A stretch of DNA of 64,000 bases from Aliarcobacter trophiarum LMG 25534. Its GTDB lineage: Bacteria > Campylobacterota > Campylobacteria > Campylobacterales > Arcobacteraceae. A program made the position numbers and the translations under genes. This document shows, piece after piece, positions 32,354 through 43,015 of the stretch (its first letter is position 1; every line of letters starts with the position of its first letter). The stretch is from the NCBI RefSeq assembly GCF_003355515.1, contig NZ_CP031367.1, forward strand, positions 682,001 through 746,000. The letters are read 5' to 3'. Under the pieces are notes generated by a model. That model ran no database searches. It was not told where the DNA came from and saw only the letters and a list, made by a program, of their open reading frames with translations.

Positions 32354-32379
32354 GTAAAAAGGGTTTTAAGCCTTTTTAC
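32354..32379. terminator. Bidirectional terminator
   Basis: GTAAAAAGG (32354-32362) and CCTTTTTAC (32371-32379), a perfect 9-bp stem with an 8-base loop and T-rich flanks. It overlaps the last codons of the leftward chemoreceptor gene and ends the CheZ-like gene transcript. Confidence 0.75.
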
Positions 32380-34537
32380 ATTTTACACTATCAAGAGCTT
32401 TAAAAATACTATTTGTACTATTTTCTACTTTATTGGCAGCTGATTTTAAGCTATCATTTCCATTTCTTTGATGATTTGAAGAGATTAGGTTCTCAAGTGA
32501 GTTTTTAAACTCTACATCTAAAGTTTTAATAGTTTCAATTTTATCTTCACTATTTTTTGTATTAATATTTTCTAACCACTTTTGAACTAAATCAAGATTT
32601 TCTAATTTGAAGTCTTCATTATCTCCTAGTCTTGAGTAAACACTATCTTTGTTTTTTAGAAGGTTTACTTTTAAAAGTGCTGTATCAAAAACAAGATCAA
32701 CGTCACAAACTTTATCTAAACTCTCTTTTATAAAAGAAGCTCTTGAGGCAGCAGTTACTAAAGAGCTAGACATAGAAGCAATTTTATTTGCCATATCTAG
32801 AATTTCTTCAGATACTTTTGCATTCTTTTGTGTAGAGTCATCTAATTGATTAACTGCATCATTTATTTGAACTATTCCCATTTCTTGTTCTTTTGAAGCT
32901 GTTGTTACTGTTTTTATTGTTGTAATAGTATTTGAAATATTACTACTTAACTCATTATAACCATCTATCATATTATTTGCTATATTTTTTCCATGATTTG
33001 CTTTTGAAGTTGCTTTTTCTACTATATCTTTTATCTCCCTTGCAGCCTCTGCACTTCTACTTGCAAGATTTCTTACTTCCTGTGCAACAACTGCAAAACC
33101 TTTTCCAGCTTCTCCTGCTGTTGCTGCTTCTACTGCTGCATTTAGTGAAAGAATATTTGTTTGGAAAGCAATTTGGTCGATTACTTCAATAGCTTCATTT
33201 ATAGAGCTTACCTCTTTATTAATCTCATCCATAGATTTCGCTGTAAGATTAGCTAGTTCTTGCCCTTTTTTTGCAGAATTATTTAACTCTTGAGCTAAGT
33301 TTGACATAGAATTAGTTGCTTGAGTATTTGCCTTTATAGTAGCTGTAATCTCTTCAAGCGCAGCAGCTGTCTCTTCCAAACTTGTTGCTTGTTCATTTGA
33401 TGAGATTGATAACCTATTTGAAGATAAAGATAGTTCTTGTGTACTATCTTTTAGTGAGTTACCAGTATTCATAACAATTGCTAAAAGTTCAGAAGTATTA
33501 TTTCCAACTAACTTTATACCACTTGCAAGAGAACCCATATCACCAAAAATATTTTCATCTTCTAAAACATAATCATATTTCGATTCAGCATAATTTCTTA
33601 AAGCTTCATTTATCTTATCTAAAGTCTCTTTTGTCTTTTCTATCATTAAATTTAGTTTATTTTTTAAATCTTCTACATGATGGTTTGATGCAGTATTATG
33701 TACTCTATATACAAAGAAACCATTTGCTGTTTTTTCTATTACATCATTTGCTTCATCTATAACAATTTCATCTTGTTTTAAACCATCTCTTACTTTATGC
33801 ATATATGAGTTAAATAAGGTAGCCACTTCACCTATCTCATCATCTGATTTTACATTTAAAGTTATATTTGTATCTTTTGAGTGAAGTAGATTTGAAAATC
33901 CTTCTTTTAAACTCTCTATTGGGTTTGTAGCTTTTCTTACAATAAAGAAAATTAAAATAATAGTAATCAAACCTAAAATAGTAGATGTTAAAGAGATCTC
34001 TTTTAATAAAGAGTTTATTTTTGCATCAGTTTCTGAAAGAGAAAAAGTAAGATCCATAACTCCAATTACATCTCCAATCTCTTGATTTGCATGACAGGCC
34101 ATACATTCAGATGTAGCAATCATAGGTTTTATCATTCTAATATTGTGACCGTTTTTATCATTTGTCTGAATTATTTGGTTTTCTTTTGTCTTAAAACTTT
34201 CTAAAATCTCAGGATTTGTAGTATATGGAGTTGTAACCCCATATAGCTCCATTAGAGCTTTACTTTTTGCAACTGTTAGGTTTTTTACACCTCTAATTTC
34301 TCTTGCTTCATCTTCTGCTTTTTGAATTAGAGAGGGATCCCCTGTATTCATAGTATTTCTTAGTGTCTGAAAGATAGAAGCATTTAACATCTCTAAACTA
34401 TCTTTTGCATTTGCTATAGAGTCTTTTGTTACTTTTGTTGTTGTTGAGTAGACTATAATTGAACTACTAATAAGCATTAGTAAAAACAGTGCAAAGATAA
34501 TCTTGTTGCTAATCTTTTTTGTAATAAAATCAAACAT
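32366..34537 (-). CDS. Methyl-accepting chemotaxis protein with periplasmic haem site
   Basis: 723 aa receptor. First membrane helix at residues about 12-31, periplasmic domain about 32-178, second helix about 180-200, HAMP ([13 protein letters not shown]), then the signalling domain with hairpin tip [20 protein letters not shown] and [16 protein letters not shown]. The sensor domain contains CMACH at 145-149, a c-type haem attachment motif, within [20 protein letters not shown]; this resembles the DUF3365/Tll0287-like haem domain. It likely senses redox potential or a gas. The C-terminus ([14 protein letters not shown]) lacks the pentapeptide methylation tether seen in enteric receptors. Confidence 0.9.
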   Translation of the reverse strand: MFDFITKKISNKIIFALFLLMLISSSIIVYSTTTKVTKDSIANAKDSLEMLNASIFQTLRNTMNTGDPSLIQKAEDEAREIRGVKNLTVAKSKALMELYGVTTPYTTNPEILESFKTKENQIIQTNDKNGHNIRMIKPMIATSECMACHANQEIGDVIGVMDLTFSLSETDAKINSLLKEISLTSTILGLITIILIFFIVRKATNPIESLKEGFSNLLHSKDTNITLNVKSDDEIGEVATLFNSYMHKVRDGLKQDEIVIDEANDVIEKTANGFFVYRVHNTASNHHVEDLKNKLNLMIEKTKETLDKINEALRNYAESKYDYVLEDENIFGDMGSLASGIKLVGNNTSELLAIVMNTGNSLKDSTQELSLSSNRLSISSNEQATSLEETAAALEEITATIKANTQATNSMSNLAQELNNSAKKGQELANLTAKSMDEINKEVSSINEAIEVIDQIAFQTNILSLNAAVEAATAGEAGKGFAVVAQEVRNLASRSAEAAREIKDIVEKATSKANHGKNIANNMIDGYNELSSNISNTITTIKTVTTASKEQEMGIVQINDAVNQLDDSTQKNAKVSEEILDMANKIASMSSSLVTAASRASFIKESLDKVCDVDLVFDTALLKVNLLKNKDSVYSRLGDNEDFKLENLDLVQKWLENINTKNSEDKIETIKTLDVEFKNSLENLISSNHQRNGNDSLKSAANKVENSTNSIFKALDSVKCKKA

Positions 34538-34666
34538 ATTGCATCCCTCATTTTTAAGTGAATTTATTATATACTTTAAAACATTTAAAAAATATTAAAT
34601 AAGAGAGTAGTTTCTTAAATTAAGCAATGATTATTATGAATATAATAAAATATAAAGAGAGATAGA

Positions 34667-35224
34667 TTGATAGTAGGATTAATTGGAAAAGTTATAAAAA
34701 AGGAACCAACTGTACTTTGGTTGAATGTAAATGGTGTGGTATATGAAGTTTTCATATCTTTAAATTGTAGTTCAAAAATTATTTCTGATGAAACAACTCT
34801 TCTTATAACGGAAATAATAAGAGAAGATGCACACAACCTTTATGGTTTTTTAGACAATAATGAGAAAAAGCTATTTGATACAGTTATAAAAATAAATGGA
34901 GTTGGACCAAAAGTTGCACTTGCTATTTGTTCAACTTTTACACCTAGTTCATTTGCACAAATTGTTAGTTCAAATGATGTAAATATGTTAAAAAGAGTTC
35001 CAGGAATTGGACCTAAAGGTGCAAGCAGAATTTTAGTTGAACTTAGTGGATTTATTGTAGATGGAGCAAGTAGTGATGAGGCTACAAATATAAATATTGA
35101 AGCTGCTTTGGCTTTAGAGAGTTTAGGATTTAAAAAAGATATTGTAACAACAACTTTAAAATCTTGTACGAGTTCAACTACTTCTGAATTAGTTCGTGAA
35201 GCACTTAGAAAATTACAAAAATAG
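34667..35224 (+). CDS. ruvA: Holliday junction branch-migration protein RuvA
   Basis: 185 aa from a TTG start ([15 protein letters not shown]). RuvA binds four-way junctions and loads RuvB. The N-terminal OB fold is followed by two helix-hairpin-helix motifs ([16 protein letters not shown] and [17 protein letters not shown]) and the C-terminal domain III ([17 protein letters not shown]) that contacts RuvB. The gap upstream has a TATAAT-like box at about 34641. It is the first gene of the ruvA-ddl-hydrolase-murF-HIT cluster. Confidence 0.95.
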   Translation: MIVGLIGKVIKKEPTVLWLNVNGVVYEVFISLNCSSKIISDETTLLITEIIREDAHNLYGFLDNNEKKLFDTVIKINGVGPKVALAICSTFTPSSFAQIVSSNDVNMLKRVPGIGPKGASRILVELSGFIVDGASSDEATNINIEAALALESLGFKKDIVTTTLKSCTSSTTSELVREALRKLQK

Positions 35225-35239
35225 ATAAAAGGAAATAGT

Positions 35240-36280
35240 ATGAAAATAGCGATACTTTTTGGTGGTTTGAGTTTTGAACATGAGATTTCAATTGTAAGTT
35301 CAATTGCTATGAAAGATATTTTAAAAGATGAGTTGATATATCTTTATATTGATGGAAAAAGAGATATTTATGAGATACCTACACAGAAGATAAATTCAAA
35401 ACTTTTTAGTAGTGGTGAGTATAGAAAATTTGATAGAGCTTATTTTAAAAAGGGTGGCTTTTATAAGATAAGTGGCTTATTTAAAAAAGAACAAAGTATA
35501 GATTTTGATGTAGTTTTAAATCTCTCTCATGGTGGAGATGGAGAAGATGGTATATTATCATCTATTTTGGATTTTTATAATATCCCTTTTATAGCTCCAA
35601 GGACTGAGGCTTGTGTAGTTAGTTCAAATAAGTTTATTACAAAAGGTTACGCAAAAAGTGTAGATGTAAATGTATTAGATTACAAATATTATACAAAAAA
35701 TGATGATATAAAAGTTGATATGTTTCCAGTTATTGTAAAACCTGTAAAATTGGGAAGCTCTATAGGAGTTGCTATTGTGAAAAGTAAAGAGGAGCTTGAT
35801 TACTCTTTAGATGTTGCATTTGAATTTGATGATGCAATTATAATTGAGCCATTTATTAGTGGAGTTAAAGAGTACAATTTAGCTGGAACAAAAGTAAATG
35901 GTGAGTTTATTTTTTCAATTATTGAAGAGCCACAAAAGGCTGAATTCTTAGATTTTGACAAAAAATATTTAGATTTTTCAAGAACTTCAAAAGCAAAAGA
36001 GGTTGATTTAGGAGATAAATTAAACCAAGAGATAAAAGAGAGTTTTAAAAGACTTTATAATACTTTATTTGAAGGTTCAATAATAAGATGTGATTTTTTT
36101 GTAGTAGATGAGAAGGTTTACTTAAATGAAATAAACTCAATTCCAGGCTCTATGGCAAACTATTTGTTTACAGATTTTGAAGAACTATTTAAAAAAGTTG
36201 CTTTAACTCTTCCAAAAAGAAAAGAGATAGCTATAAATTATGAGTATGTAAATAAAATCCAAGTTGCAAAAGGAAAATAA
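35240..36280 (+). CDS. ddl: D-alanine--D-alanine ligase
   Basis: 346 aa ATP-grasp enzyme that makes the D-Ala-D-Ala dipeptide for peptidoglycan. Recognisable parts: FGGLSFEHEISIVSSIAMKD at the N-terminus, NLSHGGDGEDGILSS, IVKPVKLGSSIGVAIVKSKE and the metal/ATP site EINSIPGSMANY near the end. The GSSIG loop is intact. AAAGGAAA precedes the start. It is upstream of murF, which uses its product. Confidence 0.95.
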   Translation: MKIAILFGGLSFEHEISIVSSIAMKDILKDELIYLYIDGKRDIYEIPTQKINSKLFSSGEYRKFDRAYFKKGGFYKISGLFKKEQSIDFDVVLNLSHGGDGEDGILSSILDFYNIPFIAPRTEACVVSSNKFITKGYAKSVDVNVLDYKYYTKNDDIKVDMFPVIVKPVKLGSSIGVAIVKSKEELDYSLDVAFEFDDAIIIEPFISGVKEYNLAGTKVNGEFIFSIIEEPQKAEFLDFDKKYLDFSRTSKAKEVDLGDKLNQEIKESFKRLYNTLFEGSIIRCDFFVVDEKVYLNEINSIPGSMANYLFTDFEELFKKVALTLPKRKEIAINYEYVNKIQVAKGK

Positions 36281-36282
36281 AT

Positions 36283-37002
36283 TTGGCTATTAAAAATCTT
36301 GCATTTGATGGTAAAAAATTTGATTTATCTTATGAATTGATAAATCCTACAAAAACAGAAGATATTTTATTTCTACACGGTTGGGGTTCAAATAAAGATA
36401 TTATGAAAAGTGCATTTTCTTCCCATTTAAAAGAGTATAGACATATTTATCTTGATATGCCAGGATTTGGGAAAAGCTCAAATAATTATATACTAACTAC
36501 AAAAGAATATTCAAAAATCATAAAAGAGTTTTTAAACTCTATAAACTCAAATTGTGAGATAGTTTTTGGTCACTCTTTTGGTGGAAAAGTAGCTACATTA
36601 TTAAATCCGAAAAACTTAGTTTTATTAAGTAGTGCTGGAATTTTAGAAGAAAAATCGACAAATGTAAAATTCAAAATATTTTTTGCAAAACTTTTAAATA
36701 AATTAGGCTTAAAAAACTTTACAAAAATTTTTAGAAGCAAAGATGTTGATAAGATGAGTGAAAATATGTATGCTACTTTTAAAAATGTTGTAGATGAAGA
36801 TTTCTCTTCTTACTTTTCAAATTTTCAAAATAGTGCTTTTGTTTTTTGGGGAAAAGAGGATAGTGCAACATCTTTGAAATCTGGAGAAAAGATAGCAAAT
36901 TTGATAAAAAAATCAACTTTTACCTCATATAATGGTGACCACTATTTTTTCTTAAAGCACTCAAAAAATATCTGTGAAAGAGTAGAAAATGGAATATCTT
37001 AG
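36283..37002 (+). CDS. Alpha/beta hydrolase between ddl and murF
   Basis: 239 aa from a TTG start two bases after the ddl stop. Oxyanion segment LFLHGWGSN, nucleophile elbow VFGHSFGGKVA (Ser in G-H-S-F-G) and a late NGDHYFFLKH providing the catalytic His. The fold and triad look intact. It overlaps murF by 14 bases. The substrate cannot be told from sequence; conserved placement in a peptidoglycan-precursor operon hints at envelope metabolism, which is inference. Confidence 0.8.
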   Translation: MAIKNLAFDGKKFDLSYELINPTKTEDILFLHGWGSNKDIMKSAFSSHLKEYRHIYLDMPGFGKSSNNYILTTKEYSKIIKEFLNSINSNCEIVFGHSFGGKVATLLNPKNLVLLSSAGILEEKSTNVKFKIFFAKLLNKLGLKNFTKIFRSKDVDKMSENMYATFKNVVDEDFSSYFSNFQNSAFVFWGKEDSATSLKSGEKIANLIKKSTFTSYNGDHYFFLKHSKNICERVENGIS

Positions 37003-38425
37003 TATAGTTACTAAAATTGTTTTAGTAATAAGTTTGGGTTGGTATTTAATTACTAACTTACAGTGGTACAATTATAAATTAGCTAGAGTAATATTTAAGC
37101 ATCATAAATGGCAATGGCATTTAACATTTTTTATCTCTCCTATAGTTCTATTTTTTCTAATTCCTAGCCCATATTTTGATATATACTTTTTTGTTTTATA
37201 TTTTGTAAGTTTTATTTTATGGAATAGAAGACTTGATAGAAGTTTGGTACTTACAAGTAGAGTAAAAAGGTTTTTGACTATTTTATTAATAACTCTTTTT
37301 GTTCAAATTTCTCTATGTTTAAATGATGATTTTTGTGCAAGAGTAACTCTATTTTTGACTATTTTTATTGCATTAATTATTTCAAACATTATAGAGAAAA
37401 TATTTTTCTTAATCTTAAAAAGTAGAGCAAAAAGAAAATTATTAGAAAACAAAGATTTAAAGATTGTCGCGATTACAGCATCTTATGGAAAAACATCTAT
37501 AAAAAACTTTTTATATCATGTATTAAAGAATAATTTTAAAACATATAAAACTCCACGAAGTGTAAATACAATAGTTGGGCTTGTTCTTGATGTAAATAGA
37601 GATTTACCAAAAGATACACAAATATATATAGCAGAAGCTGGAGCAAGAGTAAAAGGTGATATTAAAACAATAGCAAACTTTTTGGAACCACAGATTGCTG
37701 TTATTGGAAGTGTTGGGGAACAACATATTGAATATTTTAAAACTTTAGAAAATATCAAAAATACAAAAAAGGAGCTTTTATTATCTCCACGATTACAAAA
37801 AGCATTTGTTCATAGCAGTGCAAATACAGTTTTAAGTGAAAAAATAGAGGAGTTCCCAAATAATCTTCATATAGTAAAGAGTAATCTTGCTGGGCTTTGG
37901 TTTGATATGGAATTAAATGGAAAAGTAGAGCATTTTTATGCTCCAATTTTAGGAAGTTTTAATGCTATAAATTTAGCATCAGTTGTGTTGGTTGCTACTC
38001 ATTTAGGAATGAGTGTTTTGGAGATAAATGAAGCAATGGCAACTTTGCCACAAGTAGAGCATAGGCTTCAAAAAATAGAGGCAAATGGAAAAATTATAAT
38101 AGACGACTCCTTTAATGGAAATCTTGAAGGTATGCTGGAAGCTATAAATATCTCTTCAACATATATTGGAAGAAAAGTAATAATAACTCCAGGTCTTGTA
38201 GAATCTACTGATAGTGCAAATATTATTTTAGCAAAACAGATAAACAAGGTTTTTGATTTTGTAATAATAACTGGAACTTTAAACGCAAATATTTTAAAAG
38301 CAAATATAAATGAAGAAAAAGTTTTTGTATTGAAAGATAAGACAATGCTTGAAACAACTTTAGCAAGAACTACAAAGAGTGGAGATTTAATACTGTTTGC
38401 AAATGATGCACCAAACTTTATATAG
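36989..38425 (+). CDS. murF: UDP-MurNAc-tripeptide--D-Ala-D-Ala ligase
   Basis: 478 aa. An N-terminal extension of about 140 residues contains several membrane spans (IVTKIVLVISLGWYLITNL, FFISPIVLFFLIPSPYFDIY, FVLYFVSFILWN and more), then the Mur ligase core: AITASYGKTSIKNFLYHVL (P-loop variant), PRSVNTIVGLVLD, YIAEAGARVKGDIK, VEHRLQKIEANGKIIIDDSF. MurF adds D-Ala-D-Ala to the precursor made with Ddl's product. The membrane-anchored N-terminus is unlike E. coli MurF but usual in Campylobacterota. Confidence 0.92.
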   Translation: MEYLSIVTKIVLVISLGWYLITNLQWYNYKLARVIFKHHKWQWHLTFFISPIVLFFLIPSPYFDIYFFVLYFVSFILWNRRLDRSLVLTSRVKRFLTILLITLFVQISLCLNDDFCARVTLFLTIFIALIISNIIEKIFFLILKSRAKRKLLENKDLKIVAITASYGKTSIKNFLYHVLKNNFKTYKTPRSVNTIVGLVLDVNRDLPKDTQIYIAEAGARVKGDIKTIANFLEPQIAVIGSVGEQHIEYFKTLENIKNTKKELLLSPRLQKAFVHSSANTVLSEKIEEFPNNLHIVKSNLAGLWFDMELNGKVEHFYAPILGSFNAINLASVVLVATHLGMSVLEINEAMATLPQVEHRLQKIEANGKIIIDDSFNGNLEGMLEAINISSTYIGRKVIITPGLVESTDSANIILAKQINKVFDFVIITGTLNANILKANINEEKVFVLKDKTMLETTLARTTKSGDLILFANDAPNFI

Positions 38426-38433
38426 GACAAAAA

Positions 38434-38922
38434 ATGGAACACTTATATGCACCGTGGCGATACTCATATGTAAGTGATGAGAAGATAAAAGAGTGTGTTT
38501 TTTGCCATATTTTAAAAAATATGGATGAAGAGAAGTATCAAGTACTCTTTAGCGATCAATTTTGCTATGTTGTAATGAATAAATTTCCATATAGCCCAGG
38601 TCATATTATGGTTGTTCCTAATTTTCACACTTCAAATATTGAAGATTTAGATGAAATAATATGGCAAAGAGTTTCAAAAAGAGTAAGAGAGGCTGTTAAA
38701 CTTCTAAAAGATATTATGCCTTGTGAAGGTGTAAATATTGGTATGAACTTGGGAAAAGCAGCTGGTGCTGGAATTGAGCAACATGTTCACTACCACTTAG
38801 TTCCAAGATGGATTGGAGATACAAATTTTATTACAACAATTGCTCAAACAAGAGTATATTCAGCTGATTTTCAAGAGATATATAAAAGATTAAAAAAGAG
38901 TTCTAATAAATACTTTTTTTAA
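38434..38922 (+). CDS. HIT-family nucleotide hydrolase
   Basis: 162 aa. The histidine triad is EQHVHYHLVPRW (H-x-H-x-H), and the N-terminal CVFCHIL gives a Cys pair that may bind zinc with downstream histidines. Length and motifs match bacterial HIT/Ap4A-phosphorylase-like proteins that hydrolyse dinucleoside polyphosphates or AMP conjugates. It starts 8 bases after murF and shares its operon. Physiological substrate unknown. Confidence 0.88.
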   Translation: MEHLYAPWRYSYVSDEKIKECVFCHILKNMDEEKYQVLFSDQFCYVVMNKFPYSPGHIMVVPNFHTSNIEDLDEIIWQRVSKRVREAVKLLKDIMPCEGVNIGMNLGKAAGAGIEQHVHYHLVPRWIGDTNFITTIAQTRVYSADFQEIYKRLKKSSNKYFF

Positions 38923-38953
38923 TAGCAATTTAATATAAACAATAAGGAACAGA

Positions 38954-40177
38954 ATGAAAAATATACTAAAAGAGTTTTATAAAAATAATTTTATCTACTC
39001 TACAAAAGAGAAATTGGCTAAAACTACAATATTCCTGATTATAGTTTTAGATATTATTGTTTATATGATAATCCAAGAAGGATTAAGCTTTCAAACAAAT
39101 TTTATAGATAGCCCATATCAGAAATATACACAATCTTGTAGTAGTGCTATGAATTCAAACTACAATGATTTCTCAGCACAAAAATATGTCTATAACTTTG
39201 ATATGCACGATGGATATTATAAAACAATTAGTTCAAAAAATGATGAGTTAGATAATAGATGTAAAACTCTTTTAGAAAAAATTGATAGTGTAAAAACAAA
39301 TCATAATATTAAAGCTTTAAATCAAACTAAAAAAGAGTTAAATGTAAAGATTAATAAGATTGAAGATGATTTGAATTATATAAGAGATAACTATAATACA
39401 GTTTTATTTGAAAAAATTGCAAGTCAAAATAGTGATAACTCTATACTTGAAAATGATATTTCAAGTATAAATATAAAAGAGAAATATGATACTTTAAATG
39501 CTCAATATGCAGATATAAAAGATGAAATTAATAAATTAAATTTAAGTTTTTCAGAATCAAATAGTGTAAAAGACTTAGTCTCTTATGTAAACTCAATAAA
39601 AGATGGGTACATTAATGATAAGAATGAAGCATTTAGTAGTTATTACTATAAAGTAGATTTTATTCAATTGGCTTTTTTACTTCCTCTTTTAATTGGATTC
39701 TTTTATCTAATGAAAAGATATATAAAAAATGAAAAATATATACTATATGTTATTTTTAAAAATCTCTTAATAGTATCTTTAATACCAACAATTTATCAAA
39801 TATTCTCAATAATATATAAATTTTTACCAAAAATATTTATTGAAGAGTTAATAGAGTTTTTTTATAGATTGGAGATACCTTTTGTAGTTTATTATATTTT
39901 AATAATTCTTTTTATATTGATATTTACAGTTACTATAATAAAACTACAAAAATATTTTAAATCAAAATTAGAGAGTAATAAAAAAAATAAGATTACTAGA
40001 ATTAAATTTTACAATATAAGCTCTTGTATTGAGTGTGGAAGTAAAGTCTCTTATTTAAATATGAACTTTTGTCCAATGTGTAGAAATAGGCTAAATATTG
40101 AGTGTAAAAATTGTAATAATTACACAATCTATGGGCTTGATTATTGCAAAAATTGTGGAGAGCTATTAGAAGTGTAG
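38954..40177 (+). CDS. Membrane protein with coiled coil and double zinc ribbon
   Basis: 407 aa. One membrane helix near residues 24-43 (TTIFLIIVLDIIVYMIIQEG), an extracytoplasmic coiled-coil region (about 100-210), then three or four more helices (IQLAFLLPLLIGFFYLM, IYKFLPKIFIEELIEFFY, YYILIILFILIFTVTIIKL). The cytoplasmic tail has two C4 zinc ribbons (CIECGSKVSY...FCPMC and CKNCNNYTIY...YCKNC). No family is recognised. Possibly a membrane-stress or envelope sensor; that is only a guess from the layout. Confidence 0.7.
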   Translation: MKNILKEFYKNNFIYSTKEKLAKTTIFLIIVLDIIVYMIIQEGLSFQTNFIDSPYQKYTQSCSSAMNSNYNDFSAQKYVYNFDMHDGYYKTISSKNDELDNRCKTLLEKIDSVKTNHNIKALNQTKKELNVKINKIEDDLNYIRDNYNTVLFEKIASQNSDNSILENDISSINIKEKYDTLNAQYADIKDEINKLNLSFSESNSVKDLVSYVNSIKDGYINDKNEAFSSYYYKVDFIQLAFLLPLLIGFFYLMKRYIKNEKYILYVIFKNLLIVSLIPTIYQIFSIIYKFLPKIFIEELIEFFYRLEIPFVVYYILIILFILIFTVTIIKLQKYFKSKLESNKKNKITRIKFYNISSCIECGSKVSYLNMNFCPMCRNRLNIECKNCNNYTIYGLDYCKNCGELLEV

Positions 40178-40272
40178 CTTAATACAAGCTTACTAAGTAT
40201 CAAATAATACTCTTTTGTTCCTTTTTAAAAGGAAATAAATTAATGAATTTATTTTCAGAAGCCCCATAGTTA
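40178..40272. other. Spacer with two small hairpins
   Basis: Between the membrane protein gene and the ribosomal promoter. TTCCTTTT-T-AAAAGGAA (40218-40234) and AAATAAAT-TAATGA-ATTTATTT (40233-40254) are adjacent palindromes, probably the transcription end of the upstream gene. Confidence 0.45.
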
Positions 40273-40301
40273 TTGACATTTAACCAAACTTAAGTTATAA
40301 T
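40273..40301 (+). promoter_or_regulatory. Consensus sigma70 promoter of the S10-spc operon
   Basis: TTGACA at 40273-40278 and TATAAT at 40296-40301 with exactly 17 bp between them. A perfect match to the housekeeping consensus, as expected for ribosomal protein genes. Confidence 0.9.
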
Positions 40302-40307
40302 CCGCGT

Positions 40308-40346
40308 CCACTTGATGTGGTTAGAGCCATTTTTTGGTGTCTAACG
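40308..40346 (+). promoter_or_regulatory. Structured leader of rpsJ
   Basis: CCAC-TTGAT-GTGG (40308-40320) is followed by TTAGAGCC...GGTGTCTAA (40321-40345), which can form a second stem with a small bulge. Such leaders are often targets of ribosomal protein feedback (L4 in E. coli). Regulation here is inferred. Confidence 0.45.
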
Positions 40347-40367
40347 AGTTCTTTAAAGGAAAAATAT

Positions 40368-40682
40368 ATGGAAAAAATCAGATTAAAGCTTAAAGCTTAT
40401 GATCATAGAGTTTTAGACAGAAGTGTTGCTTCAATAGTTGAAGCTGTTAAAAGAACTGGTGCTGATTTGAGAGGTCCTATTCCTCTTCCTACAAAAATCA
40501 GAAGATATACAGTTATCAAAGGTCCTCACGTAAACAAAGATTCAAGAGAGCAATTTGAGATTAGAGTTCATTCAAGAATTATAGACATTATTTCAGCAAC
40601 AGCTGATACTGTTGATTCTTTAATGAAACTAGACTTAGCTCCTGAGGTTGATGTTGAAGTAAGATCAATGGGTCAAGAATAA
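40368..40682 (+). CDS. rpsJ: 30S ribosomal protein S10
   Basis: 104 aa. The start at ATG 40368 follows AAAGGA; the open frame upstream to 40317 belongs to the leader. The sequence [20 protein letters not shown] ... [20 protein letters not shown] is unmistakable S10, part of the 30S head and also the NusE antitermination factor. First gene of the operon, directly under the consensus promoter. Confidence 0.97.
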   Translation: MEKIRLKLKAYDHRVLDRSVASIVEAVKRTGADLRGPIPLPTKIRRYTVIKGPHVNKDSREQFEIRVHSRIIDIISATADTVDSLMKLDLAPEVDVEVRSMGQE

Positions 40683-40701
40683 GTAGAAAGGGTAATACAA
40701 G

Positions 40702-41277
40702 ATGGAATTTATAGTTCAAAAAATCGGTATGAGTAGAACAGTATCTGTTCCTAGTACAGCGGTTACACTTTTAAAAGTTATTGATACAAAAGTATGTCAA
40801 GTAACTGATGGTGTAGCACTAGTTTCTTATAGTAGCGGTAAAAAATTCAACAAAGCTATTGAGGGACAACAAAAAAAATATAACCTATCTAAAGAGTTTA
40901 ACAGATTTGCAACAATTACTGTAGCAAATAGTGAAGCTGGAGATTTAGATGTTGCTGGTTTAGGTGAAGCAAAAATCGTTAAAACAACTTTTAAAACAAA
41001 AGGTAGAGGTTTCTCTGGAGTTGTAAAAAGATGGAATTTTGCTGGTGGAAGAAGTTCTCACGGACATAGAATGGGTAAGAGAACAGGTTCAATTGGTAAC
41101 TGTGAGTTCCCAGGAAGAGTTCAACCAGGTAAAAAAATGCCAGGACAATACGGAAATACAAATGTATCTGTAAAAAATGAAGTTTTATCATTTGATGCGG
41201 AAGCTGGAGTTTTAGTTCTTAAAGGTTCAGTATCTGGTCCAAATGGTTCATTAGGAAAAGTAAAGGTTGCTAAATGA
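40702..41277 (+). CDS. rplC: 50S ribosomal protein L3
   Basis: 191 aa early assembly protein of the large subunit. [20 protein letters not shown] is the start, and the central loop [20 protein letters not shown], ending [16 protein letters not shown], reaches the peptidyl transferase region. It overlaps rplD by 4 bases (ATGA). Slightly shorter than the E. coli protein. No anomalies. Confidence 0.96.
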   Translation: MEFIVQKIGMSRTVSVPSTAVTLLKVIDTKVCQVTDGVALVSYSSGKKFNKAIEGQQKKYNLSKEFNRFATITVANSEAGDLDVAGLGEAKIVKTTFKTKGRGFSGVVKRWNFAGGRSSHGHRMGKRTGSIGNCEFPGRVQPGKKMPGQYGNTNVSVKNEVLSFDAEAGVLVLKGSVSGPNGSLGKVKVAK

Positions 41278-41885
41278 GTAAAGCAATAGTATTAAATACA
41301 AAATTTGAAAATAGTGGTGAATTAGTTTTACCTGCAAATTATGAAGAGATAAATAAACACAATTTATACTTATATGTAAAATCGTATTTATCATCTTTAA
41401 GAGCAAATACTGCTAGTGCAAAAACTAGAGCACAAGTAAGTGGTGGTGGTAAAAAACCAAAAGCACAAAAAGGTAGTGGAGCTGCAAGATGGGGATCTAA
41501 AAGATCACCTTTATTTGTTGGCGGTGGAGTTACTTTTGGTCCTACTAAAAGAAACTACGAGCAAAAAGTAAATAAAAAACAAAAAGCTCTTGCACTTAAA
41601 TATGCTTTAAATGCACAAGCTCAAAATGGTTCACTTTTTGCAGTTGATTCAATTAAATTAGAATCAGGTAAAACTAAAGATGCGGTTGCAGTTTTAAGTA
41701 AACTAAACAAAAGAGATACATTAATTGTTGTTGATACAATTGATGAAAAAACTTATTTAGCGTTTAGAAATATTAAAAACTGTTATATGATTGAAAAGCA
41801 AGAAGTAAATGCATACTTAATTGCTGTATATCACTCTGTACTAATTGAAAAATCAGTACTAGAAGCATTAACAAAAGAGGCTTAA
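41274..41885 (+). CDS. rplD: 50S ribosomal protein L4
   Basis: 203 aa. Contains the conserved extended loop ([20 protein letters not shown] and [20 protein letters not shown]) that lines the exit tunnel. In E. coli L4 also represses this operon at the S10 leader; the hairpins at 40308-40346 could play that role here. Overlaps rplC by 4 bases; rplW follows after 1 base. Confidence 0.96.
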   Translation: MSKAIVLNTKFENSGELVLPANYEEINKHNLYLYVKSYLSSLRANTASAKTRAQVSGGGKKPKAQKGSGAARWGSKRSPLFVGGGVTFGPTKRNYEQKVNKKQKALALKYALNAQAQNGSLFAVDSIKLESGKTKDAVAVLSKLNKRDTLIVVDTIDEKTYLAFRNIKNCYMIEKQEVNAYLIAVYHSVLIEKSVLEALTKEA

Positions 41886-41886
41886 G

Positions 41887-42168
41887 ATGGCAGATATTAC
41901 AGATATTAAATCAATTTTATATACAGAAAAAACAATTGAGCTTCAAGAAAATGGTGTAATCGTTGTTCAAACTAGTCCTAGAATGACTAAAACAGGTTTA
42001 AAAGAGGTTTTCAAAGAGTATTTTGGAGTAGTTCCTACAAAAATTAACTCTTTAAGACAAGATGGAAAAGTTAAAAGATTTAGAGGTAAACTTGGAAAAA
42101 GAGTTGATTTCAAAAAATTCTATGTAACACTACCAGAAGGCGCAGCAATTGCGAACCTTTCAGCATAA
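41887..42168 (+). CDS. rplW: 50S ribosomal protein L23
   Basis: 93 aa. [20 protein letters not shown] and [20 protein letters not shown] are diagnostic. L23 sits at the tunnel exit and docks trigger factor and the signal recognition particle. It lies in the standard order between L4 and L2, starting one base after the rplD stop. The C-terminus is normal. Confidence 0.95.
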   Translation: MADITDIKSILYTEKTIELQENGVIVVQTSPRMTKTGLKEVFKEYFGVVPTKINSLRQDGKVKRFRGKLGKRVDFKKFYVTLPEGAAIANLSA

Positions 42169-42178
42169 GGAGTAAGAA

Positions 42179-43006
42179 ATGTCAATTAAAAAATTTAGAC
42201 CTATAACTCCTGCTAGAAGATTTATGTCAGTTATTGATAGCTCTGATATTACTTCAAAACCAACAGTTAGATCTTTACTTGTAAGAGTAAAAGCAAATGC
42301 TGGTAGAAATAATAATGGAAGAATTACTTCAAGACACAAAGAAGCAGGTGCAAAAAAACTATATAGAATTATCGATTTTAAAAGAGATAAATTTAATGTT
42401 GTTGGTACTATTGCAACTGTTGAGTATGACCCATATAGAAACTGTAGAATTAGTTTAGTTTCATATGCTGATGGAGATAAAAGATATATTATTCAACCAT
42501 CTGGTTTAAAAGTTGGAGATAAAGTTGAATCTGCTATATCTGGACTTGATATTTTACCAGGAAATGCTATGCAACTTGTAAGTATTCCTGTTGGAACAAT
42601 GGTTCACAATATTGAATTAAAACCAGGTAAAGGTGCTCAAATTGCTAGAAGTGCTGGTGGTTATGCACAAATTATGGGAAGAGAAGATAAATATGTTATC
42701 TTAAGATTACCATCTGGTGAGATGAGAAAAATCCTTGGAGTTTGTATGGCTACTATAGGTGTAGTTGGAAACGGGGATTATATAAATATGGTAATTGGTA
42801 AAGCTGGTAGAACAAGACACTTAGGAATTAGACCTCAAACAAGAGGATCTGCTATGAACCCTATAGATCACCCACACGGTGGAGGGGAAGGTAAAACAAA
42901 TTCTGGAAGACATCCTGTTACTCCATGGGGTATGCCAACTAAAGGTTATAAAACTAGAAAGAAAAAAGCTAGTGATAAGCTAATCATTTCAAGAAAAAAG
43001 AAGTAA
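42179..43006 (+). CDS. rplB: 50S ribosomal protein L2
   Basis: 275 aa. The largest conserved protein near the peptidyl transferase centre. [40 protein letters not shown] and the signature [20 protein letters not shown] (conserved His) are intact. AAGGAG precedes the start. Normal length. Confidence 0.97.
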   Translation: MSIKKFRPITPARRFMSVIDSSDITSKPTVRSLLVRVKANAGRNNNGRITSRHKEAGAKKLYRIIDFKRDKFNVVGTIATVEYDPYRNCRISLVSYADGDKRYIIQPSGLKVGDKVESAISGLDILPGNAMQLVSIPVGTMVHNIELKPGKGAQIARSAGGYAQIMGREDKYVILRLPSGEMRKILGVCMATIGVVGNGDYINMVIGKAGRTRHLGIRPQTRGSAMNPIDHPHGGGEGKTNSGRHPVTPWGMPTKGYKTRKKKASDKLIISRKKK

Positions 43007-43015
43007 GGGTTTAAG

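Noticed and set aside
32932-33762. Leucine-rich + strand frames opposite the chemoreceptor
   Set aside because: Antisense of the conserved MCP signalling domain; no start signals.
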